64,000 bases of DNA, from the NCBI GenBank assembly GCA_023974075.1, contig CM043807.1, positions 1,992,623 through 2,056,622 on the forward strand. The letters are read 5' to 3'. Both the position numbers and the translations under genes were made by a program. The notes under the pieces are model-generated. The model was given only the letters and a program-made list of their open reading frames with translations. It was not told where the DNA came from and searched no databases. This DNA is from Chaenocephalus aceratus (taxonomy: Eukaryota; Chordata; Actinopteri; Perciformes; Channichthyidae). Below are positions 10,551 through 22,298 of the stretch, piece after piece. Positions within the stretch are counted from its first letter, which is position 1. Each line of letters begins with the position of its first letter.

Positions 10551-12150
10551 ATAGCCAGCCGTCGGACCGAGCTAGTCAATGTATACATTTATCTACCAGA
10601 CATCCCAAAAATGCAAAACTGGCGCACTATAATTTCATTGGCTGGAGAACTTATGGCATACGCTTGATTTATATATAAACACCTCCTGGGACCAGCGTTA
10701 TATGTACAGTCTATATGGTGTTGACAGAGTTGACACGTGACTAAATGATATTCACCAAGCACTTCAACCAGCGCCATACTTCTACTGCCTGATTGGTCTA
10801 CTGCGCAAGTGCCGTGCGCCCTTGGATTTCAGATGTTTTGGTCGTCGAGATGGTAAATGTCAACTTCCTTAGGTAACATTGTCTTTTTTAGAAAGCATTC
10901 CTTAATACTTGCATGTGAACCAATATTGCTATCTCACTTTTATTTTCAGCATCGACATGGCATTTTTGCTCAGGTGCATTCAGTAACCCGCCCCTCATCT
11001 GACAACTGGAGCAGTGCCGTTGATCCCGTGCATTGTACCCGCGCAAAGTCACAGAGAGAGATTAATGAGGCAGTAGAAGGAGGCGATACCATACAAGAAA
11101 GTGGTAAATTGGGTTTATAAATGTCAAAGTAGTTGACGTTAGTGTGCTAACTTCACACTCTAGATATGTGAACTATCCTGACAAACTACCACTAACTGTA
11201 TTAGCTATGTTAAATACATAGTAGTAGCATAGTAAGGTTAACATTGTTAACCTTTCCTACCAGCAAAGCTAACGACTTATAGCCATAGACACGGTCTTAG
11301 GAAAAAGCTAATATAACAACTAAAGTTATCCTTACTGGAGCAGCAGGGCTAGTGGTTCATATAGAAGGTTCCTTGGTAGCTCAAACAGAATGCTAGCTAA
11401 CATGCTTAGTTTGAATCTTCTCCTTAAACAGTGTGTTATTTTGAAAAGAATAACAAATTAGAAGAAAAAAAGATTTAAAAAATACAGATTTCAGGATCCT
11501 GAGGCTCTGAGCCCCATTTATTTTCCTCACAGACGGCAACAAAAGTCCGAAATTATACGATTTAAAATAAAAGCAATAATTGTGGCTTGATATTGAGTAA
11601 GAACATGTTTTTATGAACCACACAGCTTCCGGTCTTCCACGACCCGACCGGAGAAAAAGACGTGCTGCAGGCACGAAACACATTACCAGTAGAAATACAT
11701 TGCCTTTAAAATCGTGCTGTGCAACACGAAAAAAAGGGGGAAATCGTGTTGGTGAACACGAAATGCCATGAGACTGGGTTGACTGTGTACACCACAACAA
11801 TATTACAAAAAAATATACTGCACATTAAAACAAACTATTGTAAAGGTAAAAGTATGAGCATAGACAATAAATAAGTGTAAACATTTACATTATTATGATT
11901 ATTTAATATAGGACTATATATATATAAGACTATATATTATTGAATTAAAATTAAGATAATAAGATTAGATAGACTTTATTTGATCTAAAATATTGGTGTT
12001 TTTTCGTTATAGTAGCATGTGAAAACCATAACAAATAAGTGATTAAATGCTCTTCAGCTAACACAACTGCAGAGCTGCAAACATTGAAAACAGACTAAGA
12101 CCTACAACACCCAGTTGTCTTTGTGTATTTGTGAATGAAGCGCCATCTCA
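10551..12150. other. No recognisable gene
   Basis: 10950-11101 is an open stretch between an AG (TTTTCAG) and a GT that could pass for an exon, but I do not recognise the protein. 11390-11800 has a 135-residue minus frame with no family features. AT-rich sequence with short TA runs lies near 11915-11945. Confidence 0.35.
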
Positions 12151-12152
12151 TA

Positions 12153-12470
12153 CACTGTAAAACCCGACGAGTTAATGGAACTCAAACGTTTTGTTGAAAC
12201 TGACTACATCGACATTTTTGAGTACCTTAACTTAAATGTTTTTAAGTTAAAGTATAATCTTATCAATTGAGTTCTATTTACTAGTCATTTTTAAGTGACA
12301 CAAACATATTGTTTTTAAGTTAAAGAAACATGGATATATTAAGTTATTTAAACTAATAAATATTAATAATGCGTGGCCACGAATTAGTTATTACGTTCCC
12401 ACGCATTAGTAATTAGTGGGAACACAATAATTATTACGCAATAACTAAATCCAGATAGTCTATAGAAACT
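12153..12470. repeat. ACTGTAAAACC-type MITE copy plus a palindromic GCGTGGNNACG segment
   Basis: 12153-12360 (ACACTGTAAAACCCGACGAG, repeated AAGTTAAAG) matches 59138-59330 at roughly three quarters of positions. Next to it, 12366-12450 holds GCGTGGCCACGAATTAGTTA facing a mirrored ACGCATTAGTAATTAGTGGG, another palindromic fish repeat. Confidence 0.55.
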
Positions 12471-13041
12471 GATGACTGAGTGACAACCATAGACAACACT
12501 AGCTAAACTCTGTACCGTAGGCTACGGCTATTATCGCGAAGCATGGATCAATTTGATTTGATTTTATTTTATTTTCATTTGGGTATGAATTATAATGATA
12601 TTATGCAATCCCTTGCCGTTAAGCACAGTGTCATCCTTAGCAAAATGCACTTGATTCGGCTGCTGAAAATGCACAGTTTGAAACGTAGTTGAGTAAAGTT
12701 AGAACGATATTGGCAGATTCGGATTTCACGGATCAATAACTCATGAACAAAACGTTATTCAGACACAAATGACGTCTCCTAAGTACCGTGGTAAGGTTGA
12801 CAACGAACTACAATCACATGTTGATAAAAAAAAGCCAATATGCGCCGTCCTCGCTCCGAGCTGGACACATTACATTGGTCTCTATCTGCAGCCGGAGAAG
12901 AAACGAGTGCTCAGGGACCGTCTGCAAAGTGCAACTCCGAAAAAAGAGAATATAATAATATTCAATCACTTCACTATTCTACATTATATTACTACCAAAC
13001 TCATTACACACATCAATAGTCTTCTGTTGCTCATACTACAT

Positions 13042-13195
13042 CAGAGAGTTTGGAAGAATATGGTTTGGAATAATTTTGGTGAATATTTATACTGTATAAT
13101 AGTAACGTTATTGAAGATGATGCCATATTTATTGAAGATGTTACACTATAAATATTCACCAAAAGTATTCAAAAGCACATTCTTACAGACTCTCT
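13042..13195. repeat. Imperfect inverted repeat (hairpin)
   Basis: TTTTGGTGAATATTTATA near 13074 faces TATAAATATTCACCAAAA near 13147, with weaker pairing outward to AGAGAGTTTGG and CAGACTCT. It lies in a 148-residue open frame (12769-13215) that has no family features and is probably chance. Confidence 0.6.
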
Positions 13196-13716
13196 GCTGT
13201 AGACTGAGAGGCTGAGAACTACAGCTCAGTGAGGTAAAGAACTCTGAGTGTTTAGATAGTTCACTTTAGGGTGCGTTCACACCTGCCTTATATCGTCCGG
13301 TTGAATCGAACCCTGGTGCATTTAGCCGCTTGGTGCGATTCATTTGGGTCGGTGTGAACACAATCCGAGACCACTTAAAGGGGACCTATCATGCAAAATG
13401 CACCTTTGTACGTCTTTTATACATGAATATGTGTCCCCGGTGTTCCAGGGAACTCACCAAGTGTCAGAAAACACAACCCTCTCTATTTTCCTCCTTCGCC
13501 AAATCTCTAAAAAAGGGGCTGCAACGGATCTGAAAAAAACGGATCCAGATTTCAACACTTTTCTACGTCACAGAGAAGTCCTCGGCTTATTGGTCAACTC
13601 TCCACCTATCAGGGGAATGAGCCACGGCCACGTGCATTGCCAAACCTCTCATTCGCATATAGGCTATCGGCAGGCTAAATCAACCCACATCTGTGTTTTT
13701 GCCTGCTCTTGCCAGG

Positions 13717-15650
13717 ATGTCTAAGATAGTTAAACGTTGTGCTGTTGTTGGCTGCAATACTCGGGACAGGGGACTGCATGCAATGCCATCAGTGGAAAAA
13801 GAAATGAATCTGTGGCTAGACTTCATTTACAAGGGACATGTGCCAGAAGACCACGGCAGATTTCTGTTTGTGTGTTCCAAACATTTTACGACGGACATGT
13901 TTATGAACTTGTCTCAAGTCCAACACGGATATGCCTCCAAAGTAATGCTAAACCCGGGATCAATACCAACCATCCGGGACCAGGCCAGTGAGGACACATC
14001 CAATTTTGAAGCTGTAAGTTTTTATTTAGCGGTGTTTTTCCTGATAAAGCTATCTCTAGCTTGTAGCATGTAGCATGTAGCTTCGCCGTATCAATGTCGC
14101 CTCAAACCCAAATAGTAATCGGTTAGGTGTTTATATATTTTTGTAGCATTTTATTTTGTACGCTCCGCAGTCTTTGCTTTGTCTTTTATTTGAATTATCA
14201 GGCATTTGCTAACATGTTCAGATATACTGCCGTAATGGCGATCTGTGTGAAGGCTGTAAAGCCACCCCCTAGGCGATAACACAAGTATTTATTGTCCTAT
14301 TTATTAGTATTTTGTATCCTCTAAAATCATATTGAGTAAGTTATAATAACAAACGTAATCTTCTGTAGGCAAGTGCCGTTTTTTCCAGCGTTATATGTAA
14401 AAGCTTTTGTGATTGTAGTCTGTAAGAACGATCTGATATCATCGATCTGTAAGCTAAGCTACGCTACGCTAATGAGACATGCCGTTTTTTCCAGCGTTAT
14501 ATGTAAAAGCTTTTGTGATTGTAGTCTGTAAGAACGATCAGATATCATCGATCTGTAAGCTAAGCTACGCTACGCTAATGAGACATGCCGTTTTTTCCAG
14601 CGTTATATTTAAAAGCTTTTGTGATTGTAGTCTGTAAGAACGATCAGATATCATCGATCTGTAAGCTAAGCTACGCTACGCTAATGAGACATGCCGTTTT
14701 TTGCAGCGTTATATGTAAAAGCTTTTGTGTGTTTACTTGTTTGCGCACATGAATATAAATGGGGGTGTGTTAGGATACAACACTGTGTATGTGGGACACA
14801 CACCACGAGTAAAACTGAGCTAAAGCCCCGTTGGTCTGTTGTTGTTGACAAGGCCTTACCTCTAGCAACAGGCTAATTAGTGGCTAGCACTCATTACAGT
14901 CAGTCTACTGAGCTCAGCCCCTCTCCAACACATCATCTGTATTGAGTCAGAAACACAGCATGCACGTTACGGTTCAAAACTAACTCAGATTGGAAAAGGC
15001 TAAGCAAAGAGTTTTGCTAAATAGAGAGTTTTAGCCCCATCTTTTGGGATTTCAGACTATATTTATCCAAATAGTATTTTCTCATCCTGAATACTAAGTT
15101 GAGATGATTTTGTTCTAACTATGTGTTCTTCTTTACAGGCCAGCACCTCACATACTTACTAATTAGTGACAATTTGTACATCCTTTGCTATTATTTACAT
15201 TTTTTTTTATCATGGCGGCAATGAAAGACTGTACCTGGCAGCCCTGCACTACAATGAAAACGCTGAGCGTGCACAAGCCACTACATCCACTGGAAACCCT
15301 CTGTATAAACTGCAGTTCCCAAAGGCCAGGAAGGGAGAATGCAGAGCAAAACCAGTAAAGACTGACCCCACATTCCGTAAGTGTTCCGTAAAATATTTAT
15401 TATACAACTATTTACAAATATAAAATAAAAAAATTAGAAAGAAGTTTCAGTTTTTTACATGCATATACTAATCTAAACCACATTTTTGTTGTGCTTTTTT
15501 TTACCATTGCACAGCCCTACGTGGCCAACTTGATGGACCTCATCTTCGACCAAGTCTTTGTGGACCCTGCACCATTATGAGCGACCTGACAGGGAGGAGA
15601 TCATCGCCGGGTATGCTACACGGTTCAATTTGGCTGCTGTCTGAACCCAA
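13717..15650 (+). pseudogene. THAP-domain gene with a conserved downstream domain, three exons, decayed
   Basis: Exon 1 is 13717-14013 (99 residues, donor GTAAGT). It has a THAP-type C2CH finger: C8 and C13, then C53 and H56 in FVCSKHF, W33 between them, and a SIPTI ending (82-86) where family members have AVPTIF. The exon 2 region (to 15376, donor GTAAGTG) encodes LYLAALHYNENAERAQ and LQFPKARKGECRAKPVK. Exon 3 from 15515 joins in phase as DPTFPYVANLMDLIFDQ. A deletion then shifts the frame, and ERPDREEIIAGYATRFN follows in another frame near 15575-15630. A stop precedes the conserved part if exon 2 starts at the AG at 15138. AATAAA occurs at 15850. THAP fingers bind DNA. The downstream block is familiar to me from uncharacterised fish proteins; its role is unknown. 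Confidence 0.65.
14374..14725. repeat. 106-bp tandem repeat, about 3.3 copies
   Basis: TGCCGTTTTTTCCAGCGTTA restarts at 14374, 14480, 14586 and 14692, exactly 106 bases apart, with few substitutions. It lies in intron 1 of the THAP gene. Confidence 0.95.
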
Positions 15651-15974
15651 CATCGACATTTCACGGATCAGGAAACTCTGCGTATCCTGAGGACAACGCA
15701 GGCCGGAATCACCACTCTGATCCTGCGTCCAAGGAAGCCCCAGCACCAGCTCACAAAGCTTCTGTAAAAATATTTAGTGTCATTTATACAAAATACAAGT
15801 AGGCTACATTTAGTTTTTTTTTATGGGTTTTTTTAACCGTTGATTTTGACAATAAAGTTCCGAGTTGATATCAAAATGTGTCGTGATTATTAATGTTTGG
15901 ATGGGTAAAGAATATTCTGATTTCAAAAGCATAAGGTTGTGTGTGTGGACCTTTTTGTCATACACATGGGTGTG

Positions 15975-16961
15975 TTATGCCATTGCTGTGTAGTATATAA
16001 TATAATAGTACATGTACAATGACAGAATGAAAGATTGCATAAAGCCATATACACCAGTATTTATTTCCATGAACAATATTAGCATTCGTTTTACAATTTC
16101 AGTCAAAACAAACAAACCACTCACTGCTCTATTTGCCTCAACTGTAGTCTGTAGTCCACCATGTTCAGCTCTGTAAATATTCAACGCATTCTGCAGGGAG
16201 AACACATTTAGGCACACAGGCTCCAATCCAGGATGGTCCACCATACAGGTTACAGAGTCCTCAAGTTACTGCATCCGTCTTGACACATTGTGATAAACAT
16301 ATATTGAATGACATGTGAAAAATGTATTTAAACAGACAACTTAGTAAAACTGTCAAAAATGTTACCTGTGGTATCTCCATGCAGCACACATTCTCCGTTC
16401 AGAAGGCATCGTGGCGCAATTTGCACAAAGAAGTCAATAACTGAGCTTTTAAAAACACATGAAACTACACACATTGCTGACAACTGAGGTGTTGTTGGAG
16501 TTATACTTTTTATCATCCTAAGTTATTCAACTTTCCAACGGTTGTTGCACGATGTTGGAAGAAAAGGACTGTAAACTATTAATAAACGCAATGAGGCCAT
16601 TGTATATATATGCTGAAAATATGAATGTCTCCCTTTATAAATATATATATATATATCGCTGTTTTTGCGTTACAAACTGTACACATTGCATTCTTGCTAA
16701 TTAGCCAAAATATGAACGGAATAAGGAGCAAGCATCGTAACAGAGTAAAATAAATAGGGACAACAGCTTGTCAGCTAACCATTCAGAAACGTCCTGCTGC
16801 AACCGAGATGTTTGCACCTCCACCAAAACCTCCGCTCCTTCAGGGTCAGTTTCTGGATCAAATTGATAATATGCTTGAACACATGCATTGCTCTGAGATG
16901 ACATGTTTATTCCACACTCGTAATCACAGCAAGCATGGTAACGTGACTCTCGCCGGCTCAT
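15975..16961 (-). pseudogene. P2X7 intracellular-domain-like gene remnant
   Basis: Three minus-strand blocks fit the C-terminal domain of P2X7 receptors, which occurs as stand-alone proteins in fish and invertebrates. Block 1 (to 16780) has ACVQAYYQFDPETDPEG and ends RLQQDVSEW. Block 2 (about 16461-16371) reads CANCATMPSE in one frame and TENVCCMEIPQ in the next, so one base has been gained or lost inside the Cys cluster. Block 3 (about 16250-16100) reads VTCMVDHPGLEPVCLNVFSL then ALNIYRAEHGGL. There are no membrane segments, so it is not an ion channel. It lies tail to tail with the THAP gene in the same element. The assignment rests on the order and spacing of the Cys/Trp motifs. Confidence 0.6.
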
Positions 16962-18211
16962 GCCTGCTCTTCTGCAGGGGGGCGTGGTCAGCTGCTGCTC
17001 AGAATTTTCAAAGACGGGCTTGGAATAGAGCGAAAATGAGCGAAACGAGGCATGTCTAAAAAATGATCTGTTTGGTATTTTGAAAAATAAAATGTATAAA
17101 TATACCTTATATAGGTATGGTCATACACTATATCATTTAAATATAGCATGATAGGTCTCCTTTAAGTGAACTAAACAACCGGACTCTGGTCCGCTAAAAT
17201 AGGTAGTCTCCGAGCGCTTGCTTGCGAACACTGGAGCGGTTAATTGCTAGTGTGAACGCAGTCCGCACCAAAACATAGGAAGCGTAGTATTTACATGTCA
17301 CAAGAACGCGGATATCTTCAAAATCTTTAGCGAAAGAGTCTTTCAAGACATCCGCGGTTGTCTAGTGAAAGAGTGAAGCAGAATGAAGTGTTGAACAGTG
17401 TCGTGTAAAGTAAAAATTCTCCGCCAGCTACATAAAAGTAAGAACACCTGTCGTCGGTGAAACGCCCCTCCTTACTGCAGAACGTCTCATTATGTGTTAT
17501 AATGTTTTTTAACGGACGTTGTCTGATTATATAATCATATGCGCGGGCCGCTAGAGTCTGTTGCTCTCCAGATTAACAGCAGCATGAGAATAACCTGTCG
17601 ATGCTCCATGCCGGAGGCTCCGGTAGAAATAGCAGGGATTTGCATTTTTACCCCCGTAATGTCTGACCAATGGTTGAACAGCATTTCCGTGCACATGACT
17701 TGTGTTTAAAGTTTATAGTCCGTTTGAGTTTTTTGCCCGTGTGAACGCAAACCGAACCTTCTGAAGAATGAAACAATGCAACAAACTGTGGTCGGGTGCG
17801 CACCAGAGAGTGGACTATTAGGTGTGAATGCACAGTTATCTCAGTGGGTCTCAAACGTTTTGATCACAATTTATGTAAACACATATTTCCAAGGCACTCC
17901 TTTTATAATTATTGGGATAAAACAGGTTTGAAATAATTCCAATGTATACTATAGGACAGTAAACCAGACATATCGTTTTAAACTGGAGAGATACAAAAAT
18001 ATGCATAAATAAAAAAGTAAAATAAGATATGAATGAACAACAAAAATAAAATACGTTACATGTATTTGTTATTGGCTATGGTAAGTTATATTGGTTATGT
18101 GCACATACTATTGATTATTGAAGTAACATGTGTTCCTAGTGTCCAGACGTGAATTTGAAGCTGAAAATATGAGAAGTGAAACCTTTCTATTAGGAGATGT
18201 GAGAGATGGGG

Positions 18212-18385
18212 TGTCCTTGTTTGGACACAGTTCAGGCCTCTGGAATGCTGCAGGTCTAAAAATGTGTGTGTTCATTGTAGTGGCTATATATATGCTGGAT
18301 GTCCTTGTTTGCACACAGCTCAGGCCTCTGGAATGCTGCATGGTGGAATGTGTGTGTTCATTGCAGTGGCTATATATATATATAT
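18212..18385. repeat. 88-bp tandem duplication
   Basis: TGTCCTTGTTTGNACACAG restarts at 18212 and 18300, followed in both by AGGCCTCTGGAATGCTGCA and a TATATA end. There are two copies. Confidence 0.85.
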
Positions 18386-18410
18386 TCTGTATAATTACTG
18401 CTTAACTATA

Positions 18411-18586
18411 CCTGTGTTTGTGGTTTATTGATTTCTCTCTGTTTTATTATTTCATGTTATGAGTACTAAATTGCCACCACATTTTGGAGTAGTTGGTTTA
18501 AACAGATGTGTGTGCGTTAAAGGGGAATGAGTGTGCGTTCATGACTCCAAATCATTGTTAGGGGACTGCCTGAGGGCAGAGGGGGA

Positions 18587-18622
<36 letters not shown>

Positions 18623-19037
18623 ATGGAGCAAACAGATGGAATCAACAACTGCCGACTCATTGCCTAGGGTCCCGCCCAGAAGTGAAACTGGCCAATGGAG
18701 AACTACCAGCTCACTGGCTCGCCCAGAAGTGGAATCGCCCATAACAAATAGCTGAGGAGGAGGAACCAACAAAACCCCTCCCACATAATTTGTATTTAAG
18801 CTGTCCCAATGTTCATAATCGGGGCTGTCTTTTGACTGACTGTCGTGGTACGTATATCACACGGTAGTAGAATTCAGCCCGGAGCGCTCTGTATTGTACT
18901 GTTGTCTTTTACCATTAAAGCAGATTATTGTTTAACCCTTTATCTGGTGCTTTGAATTCCTTCTTTGATAAATCTGACCAGCTCATTAAAGGACGCGCGG
19001 AGCCGAGCTGGGTTTCAGACCACACTCAGACTCCAAC
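18411..19037 (+). mobile_element. Possible solo LTR
   Basis: The sequence has a TTGTATTTAAGC TATA-like box (18789), a purine/pyrimidine-mixed leader, an ATTAAAGCAG polyadenylation-like signal (18914), and an end in CTCCAACA, all in LTR order. The left limit (a TGTTTG near 18413) is a guess and no target duplication was found. A CA microsatellite (18582-18619) lies inside. Confidence 0.35.
18582..18619. repeat. (CA)n microsatellite
   Basis: About 19 CA units, uninterrupted. Confidence 0.95.
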
Positions 19038-19371
19038 AATACTTATTTAATTATTAAAATGTAAACCGTCTCTCGTAATTCTGCTTAAAGTGCACCAGAT
19101 TGAAGCATTTAACTTCAAAATGTTCAAACATTTCTTCCCGGTATGCCTGAGAGGCAGATATGCTGGTTTTTCTCAACAAGAACTGTTTTTAAATGGGGGG
19201 GGTTTCCTTTAAAAGTTGCACTGTTGCACTTTCAGTGGTTCCCAGGTTACAGTTACATAGCAGTGAATATAAACAGACTGATTCATGTGAATATTACTGT
19301 AAACTAACTTGTGTAAAAGTTTCTCAAATGTAATTTTTTTGGTGGAAGAAGCATGTATCATTTTTTTACCC

Positions 19372-19471
19372 TGCCCCTCAAAGAATCGGAATTGAGAACC
19401 GTTAAGAACCGGAATCGAAAAGTAGAATCGGAATCAGAATCGTGTAAATTCAAACGATACCCAACCCTACT
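19372..19471. mobile_element. Half of a GGAATCG-rich MITE
   Basis: Repeated GGAATCGRAA words (GAACCGGAATCGAAAAG, TCGGAATCAGAATCG) end in AAACGATACCCAACCCTA, a common end of fish MITEs. The other half was not found. Confidence 0.4.
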
Positions 19472-19596
19472 TGTAAGGTATCAAAATGTATGTGAAAATG
19501 TTTTCCATCCTTTTTTAACATTTACAAACAAACAAACTTGAACAGTAACACATATTACATTGCATAGAGCAGATTTAACAGCATCCAGCCACAAGG

Positions 19597-19767
<171 letters not shown>

Positions 19768-20513
19768 ATTGTAGGATGACTACAATGTGAGAAGCTCATT
19801 GTTTAGGCTCAATACCCTGGGCCTCATGTTCCCCTCATCCAGGCCAATCAATACTTTCTGGATGAAGTCGAAAGTGTTGGCCAAGTCTTTCGGGTAACTC
19901 AGATGGAGGGCAAAGATCAGTGCGAAAAGATGGCTGAATGCGTCATCCAGTGTGGGGAGTTCCATAACTTTAACCCCCTCTATGACGACAGTGATCTTCT
20001 CTGGGCTGAAGAGCGTGGCATTTGTCGACCTGGCACTGATCAGGAGAAGTCCGACCGCGACGTCATCTATTTCTGGATCCTCAGACTGCTCTACCTGATG
20101 ACAAGAACAGATACACGTTACCTATTACCCCAAATTGCTTTAGCTATCTCAGAAATATGTTTGCTGAAAAATACATCAGTGACATATCACATCAAATAAC
20201 CGTATGTTTTGTGCATAACGTGGGTTTAAGGAAATGCCTATTCGCATTGTACCAGAAACTTTAGCCTCTAAAATAACCAATCAGTTGACATAAATTATTT
20301 CTACAGAAAAAACATGTATAACCTTCATAAGGGTAGTATTTATTGCATCACTGTATTAGACTGTCACTATTAGCTAGTTGTACCTAATGAACTGGAAACT
20401 GAATATGTATTTACAGTATAATCTCTCCCTTCTACACATACAAAAATATATGGGGAACACTAGAGATTATTTTGTTTTGAACACTGGTGCTGCAGGAAAG
20501 AAAGCCCTCTCTT

Positions 20514-20515
<2 letters not shown>

Positions 20516-20549
<34 letters not shown>
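20516..20549. repeat. (GT)n microsatellite
   Basis: About 16 GT units, ending in TATATA. Confidence 0.95.
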
Positions 20550-20556
<7 letters not shown>

Positions 20557-20959
20557 AGATAAACTATATTTTTTGATGATCTGTCACATACATTCAAAAC
20601 AGTTATTATGCTGACTTACATGCCACAGCCTCAGAAACCTGGAGTCATCCTCATGCAGAGATCCAGGCAGACCACGGAGGAGAGCAGCACGTCGGCTATG
20701 GACGTCACCTTGATCCTTGAGTGCGAAAACATATCTTTGTTTTACTTTGGATGCTAAACAGCAGAGCCACACAACAATTTATATCACAAGGGATCTTCCA
20801 CGACTGAAGAGATTAACATTTTGAAGCAATTGAGGCGTCTGCGATCTGTATCTCATTAGCACAACAACAAGGTGCAATAACATTAACACTGCTGTTCCCT
20901 CCCCAAACACAAGTATCTTAACAATAAATCTAAATCTATCAGGCTGACCCCCCGCCCCC

Positions 20960-20991
<32 letters not shown>
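20960..20991. repeat. (CA)n microsatellite
   Basis: About 16 CA units in a SAMD3-like intron. Confidence 0.95.
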
Positions 20992-20996
<5 letters not shown>

Positions 20997-21497
20997 CCAC
21001 TCTAGTATGATAATAAAACACCAAGAGGCTTAACCGACTCACCTGGAGGTCATAGGCGGTGAAGAGCTGATCCAGAACTTCAGACACTTTGCCTTTGCGT
21101 GCCGCCTTCTTGCTGAACAAGCTCAACAGACGGGGGGGGGGGGGGCATGCCGATCCAACTCAGCATAAAAGTGGTTCTTCAGGTTGAGGTTCGTTATCCT
21201 GTGAAACTCTGCACCAATCTGCCAAAATATAAAATGACTATTTAATTCAGAGTACAATGTATATGTGGACTTAAGGCAGCAGAGATAAACAGAAACATGA
21301 CATGCTAAATCTGAGTAAACATGCCAAAGTTATTAGTGACAAAGGCACACAAAATTATTATATAGTTGTAATATCTAAAATATTTTCACCTGTGACTCCA
21401 TTGTCAAGGCAGGCCAGCGTTCCAGGATCTCTCCAACAGGTAGCTCATCATTGATGATATCATTGCGCCGCAGGGCAAAGGTAGTCTGCATTCACTT

Positions 21498-21804
21498 TGT
21501 AACGACTGAATGAACACAAGTGGAGGACTCAATAGCACGACTCGGAGACAGAGGATTAGGATGCAACAAAGGTCTTTATATCCAAGGTTCGGTACACGGG
21601 AGATCAGTCAATAAGGCTAACAAAACAGACGAGGAGTAGACAGGAACCGGGTCAGGACACGAAGCTGGATCAGGTACACGTGGAATCAGATACTAAGCAG
21701 GTGGAGTTCAATCAAGGGCAGGAAAGCTGAGACTGAAATGAGAGAAACAACAATGAGAACAGGAACAATAACAAAAACATCAACATGCTGGCTAAGCCCT
21801 TACA
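21498..21804 (-). mobile_element. 3' LTR of the Gypsy element
   Basis: A 307-bp block starts TGTAACGACTG and ends CCCTTACA (minus strand: TGTAAGGGC...GTTACA), giving the TG...CA ends of an LTR. Immediately inside lies a polypurine tract (minus CTAGAGGGGGGGGTAC at 21805-21820), the second-strand primer. No second LTR is present in the window, so the 5' part of the element is lost. Confidence 0.75.
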
Positions 21805-21814
21805 GTACCCCCCC

Positions 21815-22298
21815 CTCTAGGGACGGCACCTGACGTCCCAGGTTGTTCAGGATGTTGACGTTGAAAGTCTTGGATGAGGTCCTTACTGACATTACTGGTG
21901 GAGACCCATGACCTCTCCTCAGGACCGTAGCCCTCCCAGTCAACCAGGTACTGACGTCCCCGGCCTCTAGGTCGAACTGCCAAGAGGCGTTTCACAGTAT
22001 ATACAGGTCCACCATCAATAAACCGGGGGGGTGGAGGGGGTCTGGAGGTGGGGACCAGAGACCAGTAGCAGAACTAGGCAAAGTGTTGTGTGCGTACTCC
22101 ACCCAAATCAGATGCGTGCTCCACGTGGCAGGGTTCTGAGACACCAGGCAGCGTAGACAGGTCTCAAGCTCCTGATGCAGCCGCTCCGTCTGGCCGTTAG
22201 ACTGCGGATGATGTCCAGAAGAGAGGCTGACTGTGGCACCGATGAGTGAGCAGAAAGCCTTCCAAAACTGTGAGGTAAACTGTGGGCCCCGGTCTGAC
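21815..22298 (-). pseudogene. Gypsy integrase C-terminal part and chromodomain
   Basis: The frame has [14 protein letters not shown] with the second catalytic Asp, then [17 protein letters not shown] with the catalytic Glu, a frameshift near 22000-22060, and then a chromodomain ([18 protein letters not shown]). The chromodomain is thought to guide integration. It is continuous with 25846-26460 once the hAT element is set aside. Confidence 0.85.

Larger units (their letters stand above)
13379..17161. mobile_element. TTAA-flanked element (3783 bp) carrying a THAP gene and a P2X7-domain-like gene
   Basis: TTAA lies at 13375-13378 and 17162-17165. The inverted ends are AGGGGACCTATCATGC and GCATGATAGGTCTCCT. 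The ends match the 963-bp copy at 4789-5751, which makes this the long, gene-bearing form of that family. Inside are a THAP-domain gene on + (13717-15650) and a gene resembling the intracellular P2X7 C-terminal domain on - (about 16961-16100). The two genes converge. No classical transposase catalytic domain was recognised. If the THAP gene is not the transposase, the element is mobilised in trans. TTAA targets are known for piggyBac and for Kolobok, whose proteins can carry THAP domains, which favours Kolobok by inference. Confidence 0.75.
13269..17834. mobile_element. Outer MITE with GTTCACACC ends, carrying a nested element
   Basis: The left end GGGTGCGTTCACACCT (13269) pairs with the right end AGGTGTGAATGCACA (near 17820-17834). 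The flanks of the inner element (13285-13374 and 17166-17290) hold related GGTCGGTGTGAACACA and CTAGTGTGAACGCAGTCC words. Target duplication is unclear. It received the TTAA insertion at 13375. Confidence 0.5.
19783..21488 (-). pseudogene. SAMD3-like gene remnant, 3' exons only
   Basis: Minus-strand exons in order are 21488-21391 (TTFALRRNDIINDELPVGEI then ERWPALTMESQ, donor GTGAAA), 21217-21046 (IGAEFHRITNLNLKNHF then KGKVSEVLDQLF, donor GTGAGT), 20753-20620 (RRAALLRGLPGSLHEDD, donor GTAAGT), and a last exon ending at 19783 (KITVVIEGVKVMELP, LSYPKDLANTFDFIQKVLIG, stop after NNELLTL). This order matches the C-terminal half of the expanded fish SAMD3-like family as I know it. A run of 13 G/C at 21132-21144 breaks the second exon's frame. 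The 5' part is missing: a Gypsy LTR starts 10 bases beyond the first exon. Function unknown; likely dead. Confidence 0.6.

Noticed and set aside
10857..11120. Possible host exon with flanking AG and GT
   Set aside because: No recognisable protein family and no matching neighbouring exons; kept only as a note under the intergenic stretch.
12769..13215. 148-residue open frame
   Set aside because: AT-rich, overlaps an inverted repeat, and has no family features.
14374..14725. CRISPR-like array
   Set aside because: Units are directly contiguous 106-bp repeats with no unique spacers, in a vertebrate genome.
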